From Anaerolineae bacterium (GTDB lineage: Bacteria > Chloroflexota > Anaerolineae > Aggregatilineales > Aggregatilineaceae): a stretch of 54,304 bases of DNA. How positions within the stretch are numbered: the stretch's first letter is position 1; each line of letters opens with the position of its first letter. The notes beneath the pieces were generated by a model. That model did no database searches. It was not told the origin of the DNA and saw nothing but the letters and a program-made list of their open reading frames with translations. Positions 25,095 to 34,806 of the stretch are shown here, piece after piece. Made by a program: the position numbers and the translations under genes. The stretch is taken from contig JAFGNU010000007.1 of assembly GCA_016926875.1 (NCBI GenBank), forward strand, positions 1 through 54,304. Direction: 5' to 3'.

Positions 25095-27266
25095 TTAGCG
25101 CTCCTCCGCCGCATTGGGCAGGTAGGCCGCCATGCGCTTGACCAGCGGATCGTGCAGGATGGTATACAGGCGGTGCGCCTCGGCATAATACCGCTGCGCA
25201 GTCTGCCCGGCACCGCTTACACGCGCCGCATCGCCCAGCACGGCCAGCGCATCGGCTAATCCTTTACGGTAGCTCATCTTGCGGGTGCGGCTTTCGCTTT
25301 GAGCGGCGAGATCGGCGGCTTCGTCTAGGCGGTCGGTTTTTACGCAGAGTGCCGCCAGCCGTGTCTGCGCGCGCACGATGTTTTCCAGGTCGCCGTACTG
25401 CTGGCTGGTATCCAGCGCCGCGCGATACAACTCCTCGGCCTCGTCCAGCCGGTCCAGCTTGACCAGGGTATCGCCCATATCCGCCTGGAACACGGCGACC
25501 CAGCGGTCATCGCCAATCGAAGTAGCGGCGGCAATGGCCTGTTTGTGCAGCCCCAGCGCTTTGTCATAGTCTTCAAGCAGGTAGCAGGTGCGGGCCAGGT
25601 TGTTGGTCTGGACTGCGATCAGCTTGGTGTTTTCAAGCCGTCGGCTCAGCCGGAGCGCAGATTGCAGCGGTTCCAGCGCGGTTTGCGGGCGGCCTGTCAG
25701 CGTATAGAACCAGCCCAGGTTGCCCGTGCGCAGGCTTTCGGCCTGTAGATCACGCGTGTCGCGCGCGATCTGGATCGACTCGTTGTAAAACGCCTGCGCG
25801 GTTTCGATGTCGCCCATGTCGGTATAGAGCGTGGCCGCATTGGACAGCACCAATCCACGCGTGGGCAGGTGTTGGATATTGTTCAACAGCAGCAGGGCTT
25901 TCTCATATTCCATCAGCGCGCCCTTGTAGTCGCCGTTATCCTTGCGGGCGCGGGCGATGTCACAGTGCAGCAGCGCAACCTGGGCGTAGTCGCCGTTGCC
26001 CAACAGCTTGAGCGCTTCCTGCCAGTAGTCCAGCGCCCGGTCACGATCCCCCTGCTCCACGGCCAGGCTGCCCAACAGGTGCAGGGCCTCGGCCTGGCGC
26101 GTGGGATCATCGCCCTGGCGAGTCAGATCATACGCCTGCTGAATGGCGCGCGCGGCCTCGTCCAGCCGGTTCCAGCGCGTATAGATGCTGCCCAGCGCGA
26201 GCAAAATCTGGCTGTGCTCGCCAGGATTGGTAATTTGTCCGTCCGCATAAAAGGTCAATGCTTCAGCCAGCAGGCTTTCGGCGCGTTCCAGGTCGTTCAT
26301 GGTGTGCGCGGCCATACCCAGCCGGGTAAGCGCGCTGGCTTCGTGGGCTGCGTTGCCGGTGCTGCGCGCCTGGGCCAGCGAGCGGGTGGCGTATTCTTCG
26401 GCCTGTGCGCTGTTGCCGCTCATCTGGAAAGCCGTGCTCAGTTCCAGGGCGCTGTTCATGAAAAACTCCGCCGACTGGGTGCCCAGCCGCAGCGCCAGGT
26501 TTTCGGCAGCCTGATAATGCTCGATTGCGGCTGCGTAGTCCGCGTTATCCATCTCCAGCCTGGCGAGCGCTTGCAGCCAGCGGAGCTGTTCGTGAGACTG
26601 GTTGGTCTGCTGCGCCAGACGCACCGCCTGACTGTACAGCTTTTGCGCCACGCTTTGCTCGCCCATCGCCAGCGTAGACTCGGCCAGCAGGCCCAGCACG
26701 CGCGATGCCAGCCCGACCTGCTGCGCCGCCTGCGTGATGATGACCGCTTCTTTCAGCAGGTACTGCGCGTAGCTGGGGTTGCCCTGTTCCAGGTAGTCTT
26801 TCGCCAGGTTTTCCAGCGCCAGCGCCGTCATGCCCCCGTCGCCGGACAGGCGGGCAGCGTCGAGCGCCTGCTGGTGATACGTCTGGGCGGTGCCCCAGTT
26901 GGCTTGCTGGGCATAAAACGATCCCAGATTATTCAAACAGCGCGCCAGGGCGGTCGTGTTGCTCAGGGTGCGCGCGATCTCCAGCGCCTGGTCAAGCACA
27001 GGCAGCGCGGCATCGAAATTTTTCTGCGCAACATAAGCGGCCCCGATGCCGCTCAGCAGCCGTTCCTCACCGATCTTGTCGCTGACGGTGCGCGCCAGCG
27101 TCAGCCCGCGCTGGTAGGTTTCCAACGCTGTTTCATGATACCCCTGGTCAAGGGCGGTGGCGGCAGTTTCGAGCAGGGTGTTGATCTCCTGCTGCGCGGG
27201 TGTTAGCTCGGCAGGTCTTGCGGGAACAGAGGAGCTGCCAAACAGGCGATTCAACAGGTTTTGCAT
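25095..27266 (-). CDS. Large TPR-repeat protein
   Basis: The 723-residue protein is made almost wholly of tetratricopeptide repeats from residue 28 on, about 15 or more units, each close to the 34-residue pattern with A8, G/Y and A20 positions; examples are GIGAAYVAQKNFDAALPVLD and NNLGSFYAQQANWGTAQTYH. The spacing of about 40 residues in many units is that of Rapsyn/GPSM-like TPR_12 arrays. No effector domain or membrane segment is present, so it probably scaffolds protein partners in the cytoplasm. AAGGAT precedes the ATG. Confidence 0.9.
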   Translation of the reverse strand: MQNLLNRLFGSSSVPARPAELTPAQQEINTLLETAATALDQGYHETALETYQRGLTLARTVSDKIGEERLLSGIGAAYVAQKNFDAALPVLDQALEIARTLSNTTALARCLNNLGSFYAQQANWGTAQTYHQQALDAARLSGDGGMTALALENLAKDYLEQGNPSYAQYLLKEAVIITQAAQQVGLASRVLGLLAESTLAMGEQSVAQKLYSQAVRLAQQTNQSHEQLRWLQALARLEMDNADYAAAIEHYQAAENLALRLGTQSAEFFMNSALELSTAFQMSGNSAQAEEYATRSLAQARSTGNAAHEASALTRLGMAAHTMNDLERAESLLAEALTFYADGQITNPGEHSQILLALGSIYTRWNRLDEAARAIQQAYDLTRQGDDPTRQAEALHLLGSLAVEQGDRDRALDYWQEALKLLGNGDYAQVALLHCDIARARKDNGDYKGALMEYEKALLLLNNIQHLPTRGLVLSNAATLYTDMGDIETAQAFYNESIQIARDTRDLQAESLRTGNLGWFYTLTGRPQTALEPLQSALRLSRRLENTKLIAVQTNNLARTCYLLEDYDKALGLHKQAIAAATSIGDDRWVAVFQADMGDTLVKLDRLDEAEELYRAALDTSQQYGDLENIVRAQTRLAALCVKTDRLDEAADLAAQSESRTRKMSYRKGLADALAVLGDAARVSGAGQTAQRYYAEAHRLYTILHDPLVKRMAAYLPNAAEER

Positions 27267-27353
27267 GGATGATCCTTATGCTATAGCTTCCGGCTCACAG
27301 CGATCAGCGCCTTGCCTGCTGGCGGTTGGTCGCGGATTATTTGCCATTTCGAC

Positions 27354-28688
27354 TTACAATACACGCATCAGTAACGGCACCAACATCTCACGCGCGCTCA
27401 GGCCGCCGTGACGGCTTGGCGATCCGTGCCCGGTCTTTTCCCGGTCGGTAAAGGACACGCCCTGCCGGGCGATCACGGTCAGGTCACCCAGACGCAGCGC
27501 GGTTTCGCCATCCGGCGTTTCCGGGCCAAATAACCCGGCGTCGAGCGCCTCAGATGGGATCAGCGGCAGCAGTTTGTCGCTAAAATGCGCCTGCAAATAG
27601 TCAATAAACGACTGGCGGTAACCGGTTCGCAGGTAGTAGTACCCAAAGCGTTCTTCACCGCCCCGCCCACAGCGCAGCGCCTCGGCCAGAGGTGGGTGGT
27701 CTGCGATGTGAATACTTTCCTCTACCGGCGTATGCCCGTGATCGGCGGCGAACATCAACAGCGTGCGCCCGTCGCCTATCTTGTCCTGGGCCAGCACATC
27801 CCGCAGATCGGTTAGCTGGCAGCGAATCTCGGTGATCGACGCTTCGGACGTTGTGCCGTAAAGATGTGATACCCCATCGACCGCGCCCCAGTACACGCTG
27901 ATAAAGCAGCGGTTGCGGCGCGTTTTGCGCAGCAGGTCGCGCAGCCCGATCCACATATCGGTATACCCAACATGCCGCACAGCGTGCTGGATGCCGCGAT
28001 GCATCAGGCGTGACAGGCCGCTGCCCAACAGGCTTTTTTCCAGCAGCAGGTAGGATGGAATCCGGCGGGCGCTGAGCGCTTCGCCCAGCGTATCCACCGG
28101 CAAAAAGTTGTCAAAATCCAGCCCCCACTCTTCCAGCACTTCCGGGCGGTGGCGTCCGCTCACCGGCGTAAAGTGCAGGAAGTGGGACAGCGTGTTGAAC
28201 TCGCGCATGAACATCACCGTGCCGACCGCGCCCGTTGCCGCCGGGCTGGCCCCGGTCCAGATGCACGGCAGCGCGGCAGCGGTAGTGCTGGGCGCAATCG
28301 ACGTGATCGGGGTCAGTGTCCCATCCCCGACCAGGTCCGCGATCACCTGGGCAGTCGCCGCGTCTTCGGCCATGATCTCTTGCAGCAGTTGCCAGCCGAG
28401 GCCGTCGCTGAGGAACAAGACCACGCGCCGGACCTGCCCCCACAGGTGCTCCCACAGCCGCGAGTCCAGCGGCGCCGATCCCAGCCGGTCGGTGGACGGT
28501 TTGCTATCCAGCAGCCGCACCACGGTATGCGCCAGGTTGCGAATCGACAGTCCATTGTAGTATGGGAAGATAATTTCATCCGCCCAGTCACAGGTGATGG
28601 GCATGATCTGGTGTTCGAGGATGGCTTGTTCCAGCTCTACGGCCAGCGATTCGGTCAAACCCGGCTCCTTCATCGGTGCGGCAGGCAT
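27354..28688 (-). CDS. Alkaline-phosphatase-superfamily hydrolase
   Basis: The 444-residue protein has the metal and nucleophile pattern of type I phosphodiesterase/nucleotide pyrophosphatases: VVLFLSDGLGW (first Asp) near residue 95, SIAPSTTAAALPCIWTG (Thr nucleophile) near residue 136, GAVDGVSHLYG near 271, FAADHGHTP near 313 and HGGLSAREMLVPLL near the end. Substrates in the superfamily include phosphodiesters and phosphomonoesters; none can be set here. No signal peptide, so it is likely cytoplasmic. A TATAAT (28700-28705, minus strand) ends only 11 nt before ATG 28688, so the mRNA would have almost no leader. MKEPG five codons on is an alternative start. Confidence 0.85.
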   Translation of the reverse strand: MPAAPMKEPGLTESLAVELEQAILEHQIMPITCDWADEIIFPYYNGLSIRNLAHTVVRLLDSKPSTDRLGSAPLDSRLWEHLWGQVRRVVLFLSDGLGWQLLQEIMAEDAATAQVIADLVGDGTLTPITSIAPSTTAAALPCIWTGASPAATGAVGTVMFMREFNTLSHFLHFTPVSGRHRPEVLEEWGLDFDNFLPVDTLGEALSARRIPSYLLLEKSLLGSGLSRLMHRGIQHAVRHVGYTDMWIGLRDLLRKTRRNRCFISVYWGAVDGVSHLYGTTSEASITEIRCQLTDLRDVLAQDKIGDGRTLLMFAADHGHTPVEESIHIADHPPLAEALRCGRGGEERFGYYYLRTGYRQSFIDYLQAHFSDKLLPLIPSEALDAGLFGPETPDGETALRLGDLTVIARQGVSFTDREKTGHGSPSRHGGLSAREMLVPLLMRVL

Positions 28689-28861
28689 TATGTCCAGAGA
28701 TTATACCGCATCCGGCGCGCGAAGCCCGCTGCACTGCCGGGCGTGATCAGAGGCGCTGAGAATCGCCTGGACGCGGGTGGGCAGCACGGCGATAGGGGAA
28801 AAGGGGAGCAGCGCGCCAGTATAGCCCGCCCCGTGATATCAGCCAGGAATGCCACCCGGCG

Positions 28862-29674
28862 CTAGAAATACGAGATCAGGTGCGGGTTATCCAGCCTGGA
28901 GTGGGAGGCAATAAAGATTGCGCGTAGGGCCGTCCGGTTACGCTTCCAGTCCAGGTTATTAAGATGCTCAAACTGAAACTGTGGGTGATCAGGCAGGAAA
29001 CTGGGCCGATACACGTGCTCGAAGCCAACCATGCTGAGCGCGGTCACGACCAGGTTTATGCTGGGACGCCCGCCCATCCCTCGCAGCGCCTGGGATGCCG
29101 TATTGCCTTCAATAGCATAGTGAACAACCGGCAGATCACTATCACAAATCTGGGTGGAGATCAGCAGCATATCCGTACATACAGCCGCCATATTGCGGAT
29201 CACCTGGATCGGGTTTTCGACATGATACAGCAGCCCGTAGCAAAACACGATATCCACCGGGCCAAACTCGTCCAACACGCCCGGCACCTGCACATCGCGT
29301 GTATGCCCTTCCAGGTCCGGGTAGAGTTCCGCCATGCGATCAATCACGTCCTGGCGCCCATCCACGCAAATCACCCGGCTGCCGCGCTGTACAAAAAACT
29401 GCGCCATATCGCCGGGACCAGAGCCGATATCCAGCACTACCTTATTCTCAAGCGGCAGGTTGAGCTTCTCCAGATGAGCCAGCCGGGCCTGGTTGATCGC
29501 CTGATAATGACTCGAAGCAAACCGATCTACCGTCTCCGGTTTGTACGGGTCACGGGTAAAGCGCTGGTAAGTGGGCTGGGCGGTCGCGCTTGAGTCCTCG
29601 ACGGCGTCTTCCGGCCCCGCCATACGGATCAACCATTCTCCCAAGCGTCTGGTGGCATGCCTGACAGGTCCCAT
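28862..29674 (-). CDS. Class I SAM-dependent methyltransferase
   Basis: The 270-residue protein has the SAM motif VVLDIGSGPGDMAQFF near residue 80-95, the acidic strand end VICVDGRQDVI, and FCYGLLYHVENP as motif IV. This is the general Methyltransf_23/25 layout, found in methyltransferases of sugars, lipids and tRNA wobble modification. The conserved C-terminus HPQFQFEHLNNLDWKRN is not one I can tie to a substrate. AAGGAG lies 7 nt before the ATG. It lies downstream of uvrA in the same direction, 86 nt away. Confidence 0.85.
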   Translation of the reverse strand: MGPVRHATRRLGEWLIRMAGPEDAVEDSSATAQPTYQRFTRDPYKPETVDRFASSHYQAINQARLAHLEKLNLPLENKVVLDIGSGPGDMAQFFVQRGSRVICVDGRQDVIDRMAELYPDLEGHTRDVQVPGVLDEFGPVDIVFCYGLLYHVENPIQVIRNMAAVCTDMLLISTQICDSDLPVVHYAIEGNTASQALRGMGGRPSINLVVTALSMVGFEHVYRPSFLPDHPQFQFEHLNNLDWKRNRTALRAIFIASHSRLDNPHLISYF

Positions 29675-29760
29675 CTGATCTCCTTATCCGTTTGCTGAAA
29701 TGCCATGGTGATGACGACAAGTCTACCCCATTTGGGAACACAAGGTAAAAACGTGCAGCG

Positions 29761-32685
29761 TCAGCACGGCGATGCGTCCAGGCTGGCGGCCCATTCCAGG
29801 TAATCGGCCAGGAAACGCCCGGTGTGGCTGTCGGACGCCTCCGCGACGGCTTCGGGCGTGCCTTCCGCGATCAGGTAGCCGCCGTCGTCGCCGCCTTCCG
29901 GCCCCAGGTCGATGATATGATCGGCTACCTTGATGATGTCCGGGTTATGCTCAATGATCAGCACGGTATTGCCGCTGTCGACCAGCGTTTGCAGCACCTC
30001 GATCAGCTTGGCGACGTCGGCGGTGTGCAGTCCGGTAGACGGCTCATCCAGCACATACAACGTCTGGCCGGTGGCGCGCTTGGACAGCTCGCGGCTCAGC
30101 TTGACACGCTGCGCTTCCCCGCCAGACAGCGTCGGCGCGGGCTGCCCGATGCGAATGTAGCCCAATCCGACCGCCGCCAGCGTAGCCAGCTTGTTGCTGA
30201 TCGCCGGGATGTTCTCAAAGAATGCCAGTCCCTCGCTGACGGTCATGTCCAGCACGCCCGCGATGCTCTTGCCCTTGTACCTGACTTGCAGCGTCTCGTG
30301 GTTGTAGCGCGCGCCATGACACACCTCGCACGGCACGTATACATCCGGCAAAAACTGCATCTCGATCCGAAGCTGGCCCTCGCCCGCGCAGTGCTCGCAG
30401 CGCCCACCCTTAACGTTAAAGCTGAAGCGTCCCGGCGCATAGCCGCGAATCTTGCTCTCCGGCAGTTCGGCGAACAGCGAGCGGATCGCGTCGAACACCT
30501 TGGTGTAGGTGCCGGGATTGCTGCGCGGCGTGCGGCCAATGGGTGACTGGTCGATGTGGATCACTTTGTCGATCAGGTCCACCCCCTCAATGTCATCATG
30601 AGCGCCGGGCCGGGACTTCGAGCCATACACCAACTGCGCCAGCTTTTTATACAGCACCTCGATCATCAACGTGGATTTGCCCGACCCGCTGACGCCCGTG
30701 ATCACGACCAGTTTGCCAAGCGGGACTTTGACGTCGATGTTTTTCAGGTTATTTTCCCGCGCGCCGCGAATGACAAGCGCGTGACCGTTGCCGGTGCGGC
30801 GCTCGGCGGGCAGCGGGATACACTTGCGCCCGGACAGGTACGCGCCGGTGATGCTGGTCGGGTGATCCATGATCTGGTCGGGCGTCCCGGCAGCCACGAC
30901 TTCGCCGCCGTGCTCGCCCGCGCCCGGCCCCAGGTCGATGATCCAGTCGGCGGCCAGCATGGTCTCGTGATCGTGCTCGACCACCAGCAGCGTATTCCCC
31001 AGGTCGCGCATCCCTTCCAGCGTTTGAATCAGGCGGGCGTTATCGCGCTGGTGCAGGCCAATGCTCGGCTCGTCCAGCACGTACAGCACGCCCGTAAGCT
31101 GGCTGCCGATCTGCGTCGCCAGCCGGATACGCTGCGCCTCGCCGCCGGACAGTGATCCCGCCGCCCGGCTGAGCGTCAGATAGTCCAGCCCCACGTTGAC
31201 CATGAACTGCGCCCGCGCCTCGATCTCCTTCAAAATCTGGTGGGCAATGGTCAGATCACGCTCGGACAGCAGCGCATGGCCGTTGACATGCGGTCCGGTC
31301 CCGCGTAACGACTGCACCCAGCGCAGCAGGTCTTTGATCGGCAGGTCGGTGATGACGTGGATCGGCTCCCCGGCGATGGTCACGGCCTGCGCTTCGGGAC
31401 GCAGCCGGTTGCCGTGACAGGTATCGCACGGGCGCTCGCTCATGTATTCCTCGTAGCGGGCGCGCATCCCCTCGGACGTCGTCTCCCGGTAGCGGCGGGC
31501 GGTGGAGGACAGTACACCCTCGAAGTTTGTGTTCCATGCAAAGTGACTGCCGTCGTCGCCGTAATGCTCGATGTGGACCTTCTCATCCGTACCGTACAGC
31601 AAAATCTCGTGCTGCGCTGGTGTCAGATCACGCCAGGGCACGTTCATCGGGATGTCGAAATGCTTACACACCGCGCGCAGGTAGCGCCGCGTCCAGCTAT
31701 CCTGGCTGCCGGTCGCCCAGGGATGCAGCGCTCCCCGGTTGAGCGTCAGGTTCTGGTTGGGCACGATCAGGTCGGGGTCAAACTCGCGCCGGACGCCCAA
31801 GCCCTGGCACGTTGGGCAGGCGCCGTGCGGGCTGTTGAACGAAAACATGCGCGGCTCGATCTCCGGCAGGCTGACATGCCCGTGCACACAGGCCAGGTGC
31901 TCGCTGAACAGGTGATCACCGGAGGTGTCCGGGTCGGTCACGTCGTTGACGATCACCACGCCATCGCCCAGTTCCATCGCCGTCTCGACCGAGTCGGTCA
32001 GGCGGCTGCGCGCGGAGGCGGCTTCTTCGCCGTCCGGATCGTCAAAGTGATGCACGACCAGGCGGTCCACCACCACGTCAATCGTGTGGCGCTTGTAGCG
32101 TTCCAGCGTGATGTCCTCGCTGACGTCGTGCACTTCACCGTTCACGCGCACGCGCACAAACCCGGCCTGCTGGATGTCTTGCAGCACCTTCTCATGGCGC
32201 CCTTTGCGATCCTTGATGACCGGCGCGAGCACCTGGATGCGCGTGCCGTCCGGCCAGCGCTCAATCGCGTCCACGATCTGCTGGGGCGACTGCGCCTCGA
32301 CACGCTCACCGCATACCGGGCAGTGGGGAATACCGATCCGCGCGTAGAGCAGGCGCAGGTAATCGTAGATTTCGGTGACGGTGCCCACCGTCGAGCGCGG
32401 GTTGTTGCTGACGCTTTTCTGATCAATGGAGATCGACGGCGAGAGGCCCTCGATCTGGTCTACATCGGGCTTGTCCATCTGGCCGAGGAACTGCCGCGCG
32501 TAAGCCGACAGCGACTCGACATAGCGCCGCTGGCCTTCTGCGAAGATAGTATCAAACGCCAGCGAGCTTTTGCCGCTGCCGCTCAACCCCGTAATAACTA
32601 CCAGCCGGTCGCGCGGAATGGTGACGTCAATATTCTTCAGGTTGTGCTCGCGTGCGCCGCGAATCACGAGCTTATCTTGTGCCAT
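29761..32685 (-). CDS. uvrA: Excinuclease ABC subunit A
   Basis: The 974-residue UvrA is full length. It recognises damaged DNA and loads UvrB in nucleotide excision repair. Visible motifs: first Walker [21 protein letters not shown], the zinc site [12 protein letters not shown] signature [17 protein letters not shown] with [16 protein letters not shown], second Walker [16 protein letters not shown], the second zinc module with CEHCAGEGQ and [10 protein letters not shown], and the second signature [17 protein letters not shown]. The start is ATG 32685. A consensus promoter and an SOS-box-like palindrome lie about 100-145 nt upstream. Confidence 0.97.
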   Translation of the reverse strand: MAQDKLVIRGAREHNLKNIDVTIPRDRLVVITGLSGSGKSSLAFDTIFAEGQRRYVESLSAYARQFLGQMDKPDVDQIEGLSPSISIDQKSVSNNPRSTVGTVTEIYDYLRLLYARIGIPHCPVCGERVEAQSPQQIVDAIERWPDGTRIQVLAPVIKDRKGRHEKVLQDIQQAGFVRVRVNGEVHDVSEDITLERYKRHTIDVVVDRLVVHHFDDPDGEEAASARSRLTDSVETAMELGDGVVIVNDVTDPDTSGDHLFSEHLACVHGHVSLPEIEPRMFSFNSPHGACPTCQGLGVRREFDPDLIVPNQNLTLNRGALHPWATGSQDSWTRRYLRAVCKHFDIPMNVPWRDLTPAQHEILLYGTDEKVHIEHYGDDGSHFAWNTNFEGVLSSTARRYRETTSEGMRARYEEYMSERPCDTCHGNRLRPEAQAVTIAGEPIHVITDLPIKDLLRWVQSLRGTGPHVNGHALLSERDLTIAHQILKEIEARAQFMVNVGLDYLTLSRAAGSLSGGEAQRIRLATQIGSQLTGVLYVLDEPSIGLHQRDNARLIQTLEGMRDLGNTLLVVEHDHETMLAADWIIDLGPGAGEHGGEVVAAGTPDQIMDHPTSITGAYLSGRKCIPLPAERRTGNGHALVIRGARENNLKNIDVKVPLGKLVVITGVSGSGKSTLMIEVLYKKLAQLVYGSKSRPGAHDDIEGVDLIDKVIHIDQSPIGRTPRSNPGTYTKVFDAIRSLFAELPESKIRGYAPGRFSFNVKGGRCEHCAGEGQLRIEMQFLPDVYVPCEVCHGARYNHETLQVRYKGKSIAGVLDMTVSEGLAFFENIPAISNKLATLAAVGLGYIRIGQPAPTLSGGEAQRVKLSRELSKRATGQTLYVLDEPSTGLHTADVAKLIEVLQTLVDSGNTVLIIEHNPDIIKVADHIIDLGPEGGDDGGYLIAEGTPEAVAEASDSHTGRFLADYLEWAASLDASPC

Positions 32686-32786
32686 GAGCGGTCAGACCTC
32701 ACGTGTGTGCTGGATGCGGACAGAAGCAGTGTGCCCTGGGCGGGCCGTGTACTGGCGATGATGTGGGATGCGAACAGGCGTGTCAG

Positions 32787-32798
32787 GAACGCCCGTTC
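32787..32798 (-). promoter_or_regulatory. SOS-box-like palindrome (LexA site) at the uvrA promoter
   Basis: GAACGCCCGTTC matches GAAC-N4-GTTC, the core of the Gram-positive-type LexA operator. It begins 3 nt past the -10 box and thus covers the expected transcription start. uvrA belongs to the SOS regulon in many bacteria. LexA itself is not in the window. Confidence 0.65.
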
Positions 32799-32801
32799 TA
32801 T

Positions 32802-32830
32802 AGTGTACCTCCGTGCCCATTTCCTGTCAA
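32802..32830 (-). promoter_or_regulatory. uvrA promoter
   Basis: On the minus strand TTGACA (32830-32825) and TACACT (32807-32802) are separated by exactly 17 nt. The -35 is a perfect consensus. The rest of the gap to the upstream gene (32831-33054) shows nothing recognisable. Confidence 0.75.
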
Positions 32831-33054
32831 AATGCGCACGAGGCAATAGGGGAGTCTAACAAGTTCCGCAGCGGGATGCAATGGCGGTTTTGAGCGATCA
32901 GCCCGGCATGCAGCATCCACCTGGGCGGGAACAAAGGGAACAGGCCGTATCCACCCAACAGACACGCCCTGTTGTTGATGACTATGCTATCCAGCCCTTG
33001 ATTGCCAGAGCACGTTTGTTCTTTTCACGCAGGTGTGGCACTTGCCTTAAGGGA

Positions 33055-34635
33055 TTATTCTCCCAGGGCAGGGCACACCGAATTCTCCAAAGGCTGTACC
33101 ATATCGGATCGTACCCACCCGGTGATTTCTATTTCCTCTTTCCAAAACGTTACCTGGTACCACAGGTAGTTTTGACTGTCCAAATCTTGATCCAGTACAT
33201 CCATGGCAGTGCCCTGATCAACCATGGTAATCATGACACCTTCTCGGCTGGGCTGTGTGCGTATGGGAACGAGGTCGCGGTCCGTATATACAGAACACAG
33301 TACGGTCGGTGTTTGTGGCGACGGGTTGGTCGGCACCGGGGTAATGCTCGGTTCTGGGGTAATGCTTGGGGTGACGCTTGGTAGGGCCATCAGTTCCCTG
33401 GTAGGAAGGAAAATCGATGTTGCCGTATCCTTCACCGGCGTCTGTGTCCAAGGTGGGATACGGGTAGGGTAAACTGTCGGCTGCACAGCAGGAAAAAGAA
33501 CAGGTGTAGCGGTAATCACGATCGGCGACGGCGTGGCACCCTGGTCTGTATAGAGACTGATGTACAACATCACGGCTGTAACCAGTCCCACGCCTACTAT
33601 AGCGAAGATGATGATATAGAAGATGGCTCTGGGGCTGATTCCGATGGTTTCGAAAAGGTCCTTTGCTGGCTTCGCTTCCAGGACCTGCCGTTCCGCTTTG
33701 TATGCAACCAAACCTTCAACAACGCCAGCCAACTTCGGATCAAGTGCCAGCGCCTTCTCCAACCACGTGATTGCCTCTTCAAGCCGACCCTGCTCGTGCA
33801 TCACAAGGCCCATATTGCTGTATGTGAGCGCATACGAGGGATCAACTTCCAGCGCCTTGCGAAGCTCCTGCTCGGCCTCGGCAAATTGCCCTTTCTGGAA
33901 ATACTCGCCGCAGCGGTTATTGTGGCGAATAGCCTCGTTTCGTTTGCGCTTCCGCTCCACTTCTTGAGCAAGGGCACCTGGAGGGCCTGTCATACGGAAC
34001 AATGTGCCGCCACAATGGGGACACTGGGTCACATTAACATCAACGTCTGTTTGACATGTGATGCATTTCTTTTTCAGTTCATCGGCTGCCGATTCTGCGC
34101 TTGGCTTTGACTCCCTGGCTTCCAGGGCTTGTTGGGCGACCTGACTAGCAATACGATGACGGATGTCAGCAGCTTCATCATCGGCTGCCGATTCTGGGCT
34201 TGGCTTTGACTCCCGGGCTTCTAAGACTTGTTGGGCAACTGCGCTAGCAATAAGATGAGGGATGTCAGCAGCTTTATCGCTAAGAAACGGTATTGCCACC
34301 GACACATTAACAGGCCCATTTCCCGGCGGCGTCCAGTGCCTATCGCGCCACCACTTCGTTGCATACTCACGAGCTTGATCGCGATTCACGTCTGGGTAAC
34401 GAGCTATACACTTTTCGCATACTATCCAGGGACTACCTTGCCCACAATGTTGACGCAGCGCCATTGACAGGAATAAGTCGTTTGGATCCATGCGTTCTAC
34501 CCTGCCCCTGGACTTCTTAGCAACAGACTGCCAAAAAGCATGGCTCGTCACAACCTGACGGGTTGTGAGCAGGTAGCCGCTCCCCGCCTCCATTGGAGCA
34601 GAACAATTATCGCAGCGAATGTGACTGGAAGACAT
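33055..34635 (-). CDS. Zinc-ribbon, TPR, single-TM protein with SH3-like C-terminus
   Basis: This 526-residue modular protein has an N-terminal Cys-pair region (HIRCDNCSAPM and IVCEKCIARYP). After an internal 33-residue tandem repeat comes a zinc ribbon (CITCQTDVDVNVTQCPHCGG), then a two-TPR block (about 255-325: FAEAEQELRKALEVDPSYA and LEEAITWLEKALALDP). A membrane segment (about 350-372) is followed by a Pro/Thr-rich stretch and an extracytoplasmic SH3-like domain (VYTDRDLVPIRTQPS to GWVRSDMV). It could carry signals between a cytoplasmic TPR scaffold and the cell surface. ATG 34635 follows GGGGGA by 4 nt and replaces a longer reading. Confidence 0.8.
   Translation of the reverse strand: MSSSHIRCDNCSAPMEAGSGYLLTTRQVVTSHAFWQSVAKKSRGRVERMDPNDLFLSMALRQHCGQGSPWIVCEKCIARYPDVNRDQAREYATKWWRDRHWTPPGNGPVNVSVAIPFLSDKAADIPHLIASAVAQQVLEARESKPSPESAADDEAADIRHRIASQVAQQALEARESKPSAESAADELKKKCITCQTDVDVNVTQCPHCGGTLFRMTGPPGALAQEVERKRKRNEAIRHNNRCGEYFQKGQFAEAEQELRKALEVDPSYALTYSNMGLVMHEQGRLEEAITWLEKALALDPKLAGVVEGLVAYKAERQVLEAKPAKDLFETIGISPRAIFYIIIFAIVGVGLVTAVMLYISLYTDQGATPSPIVITATPVLFPAVQPTVYPTRIPPWTQTPVKDTATSIFLPTRELMALPSVTPSITPEPSITPVPTNPSPQTPTVLCSVYTDRDLVPIRTQPSREGVMITMVDQGTAMDVLDQDLDSQNYLWYQVTFWKEEIEITGWVRSDMVQPLENSVCPALGE
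34081..34278 (-). repeat. 99-bp in-frame tandem duplication
   Basis: Two copies, 34081-34179 and 34180-34278, encode near-identical 33-residue units containing AQQALEARESKPS and AQQVLEARESKPS, inside the zinc-ribbon/TPR protein. The high identity points to a recent duplication. Confidence 0.8.
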
Positions 34636-34806
34636 AAATCCCCCTTTCGGCCAGGCACCAGTGTTTGCCTTCAGTATAGTGGCAGTTAGCAATTCGGAGA
34701 AGTTCACCAGACCTTGATAAAGGTCCAACAAGCAAACAGGGCGCACATCAACGGACGCACGCCCCTTGTAGATCGCACTATGCGGTTTGTGGGCGCGAGC
34801 CGCTGC

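Noticed and set aside
25869..27206. A 445-codon plus-strand frame opposite the TPR gene
   Set aside because: Shadow of TPR repeats; no recognisable fold and no ribosome site.
31357..32859. A 500-codon open frame on the plus strand opposite uvrA
   Set aside because: It mirrors uvrA codon by codon; uvrA is full length with all motifs. Long antisense frames are expected in GC-rich genes.
32881..33384. A 167-codon plus-strand frame between uvrA and the zinc-ribbon/TPR gene
   Set aside because: It runs antisense into the 3' end of the zinc-ribbon gene, has no ribosome site and shows no domain or typical codon use.
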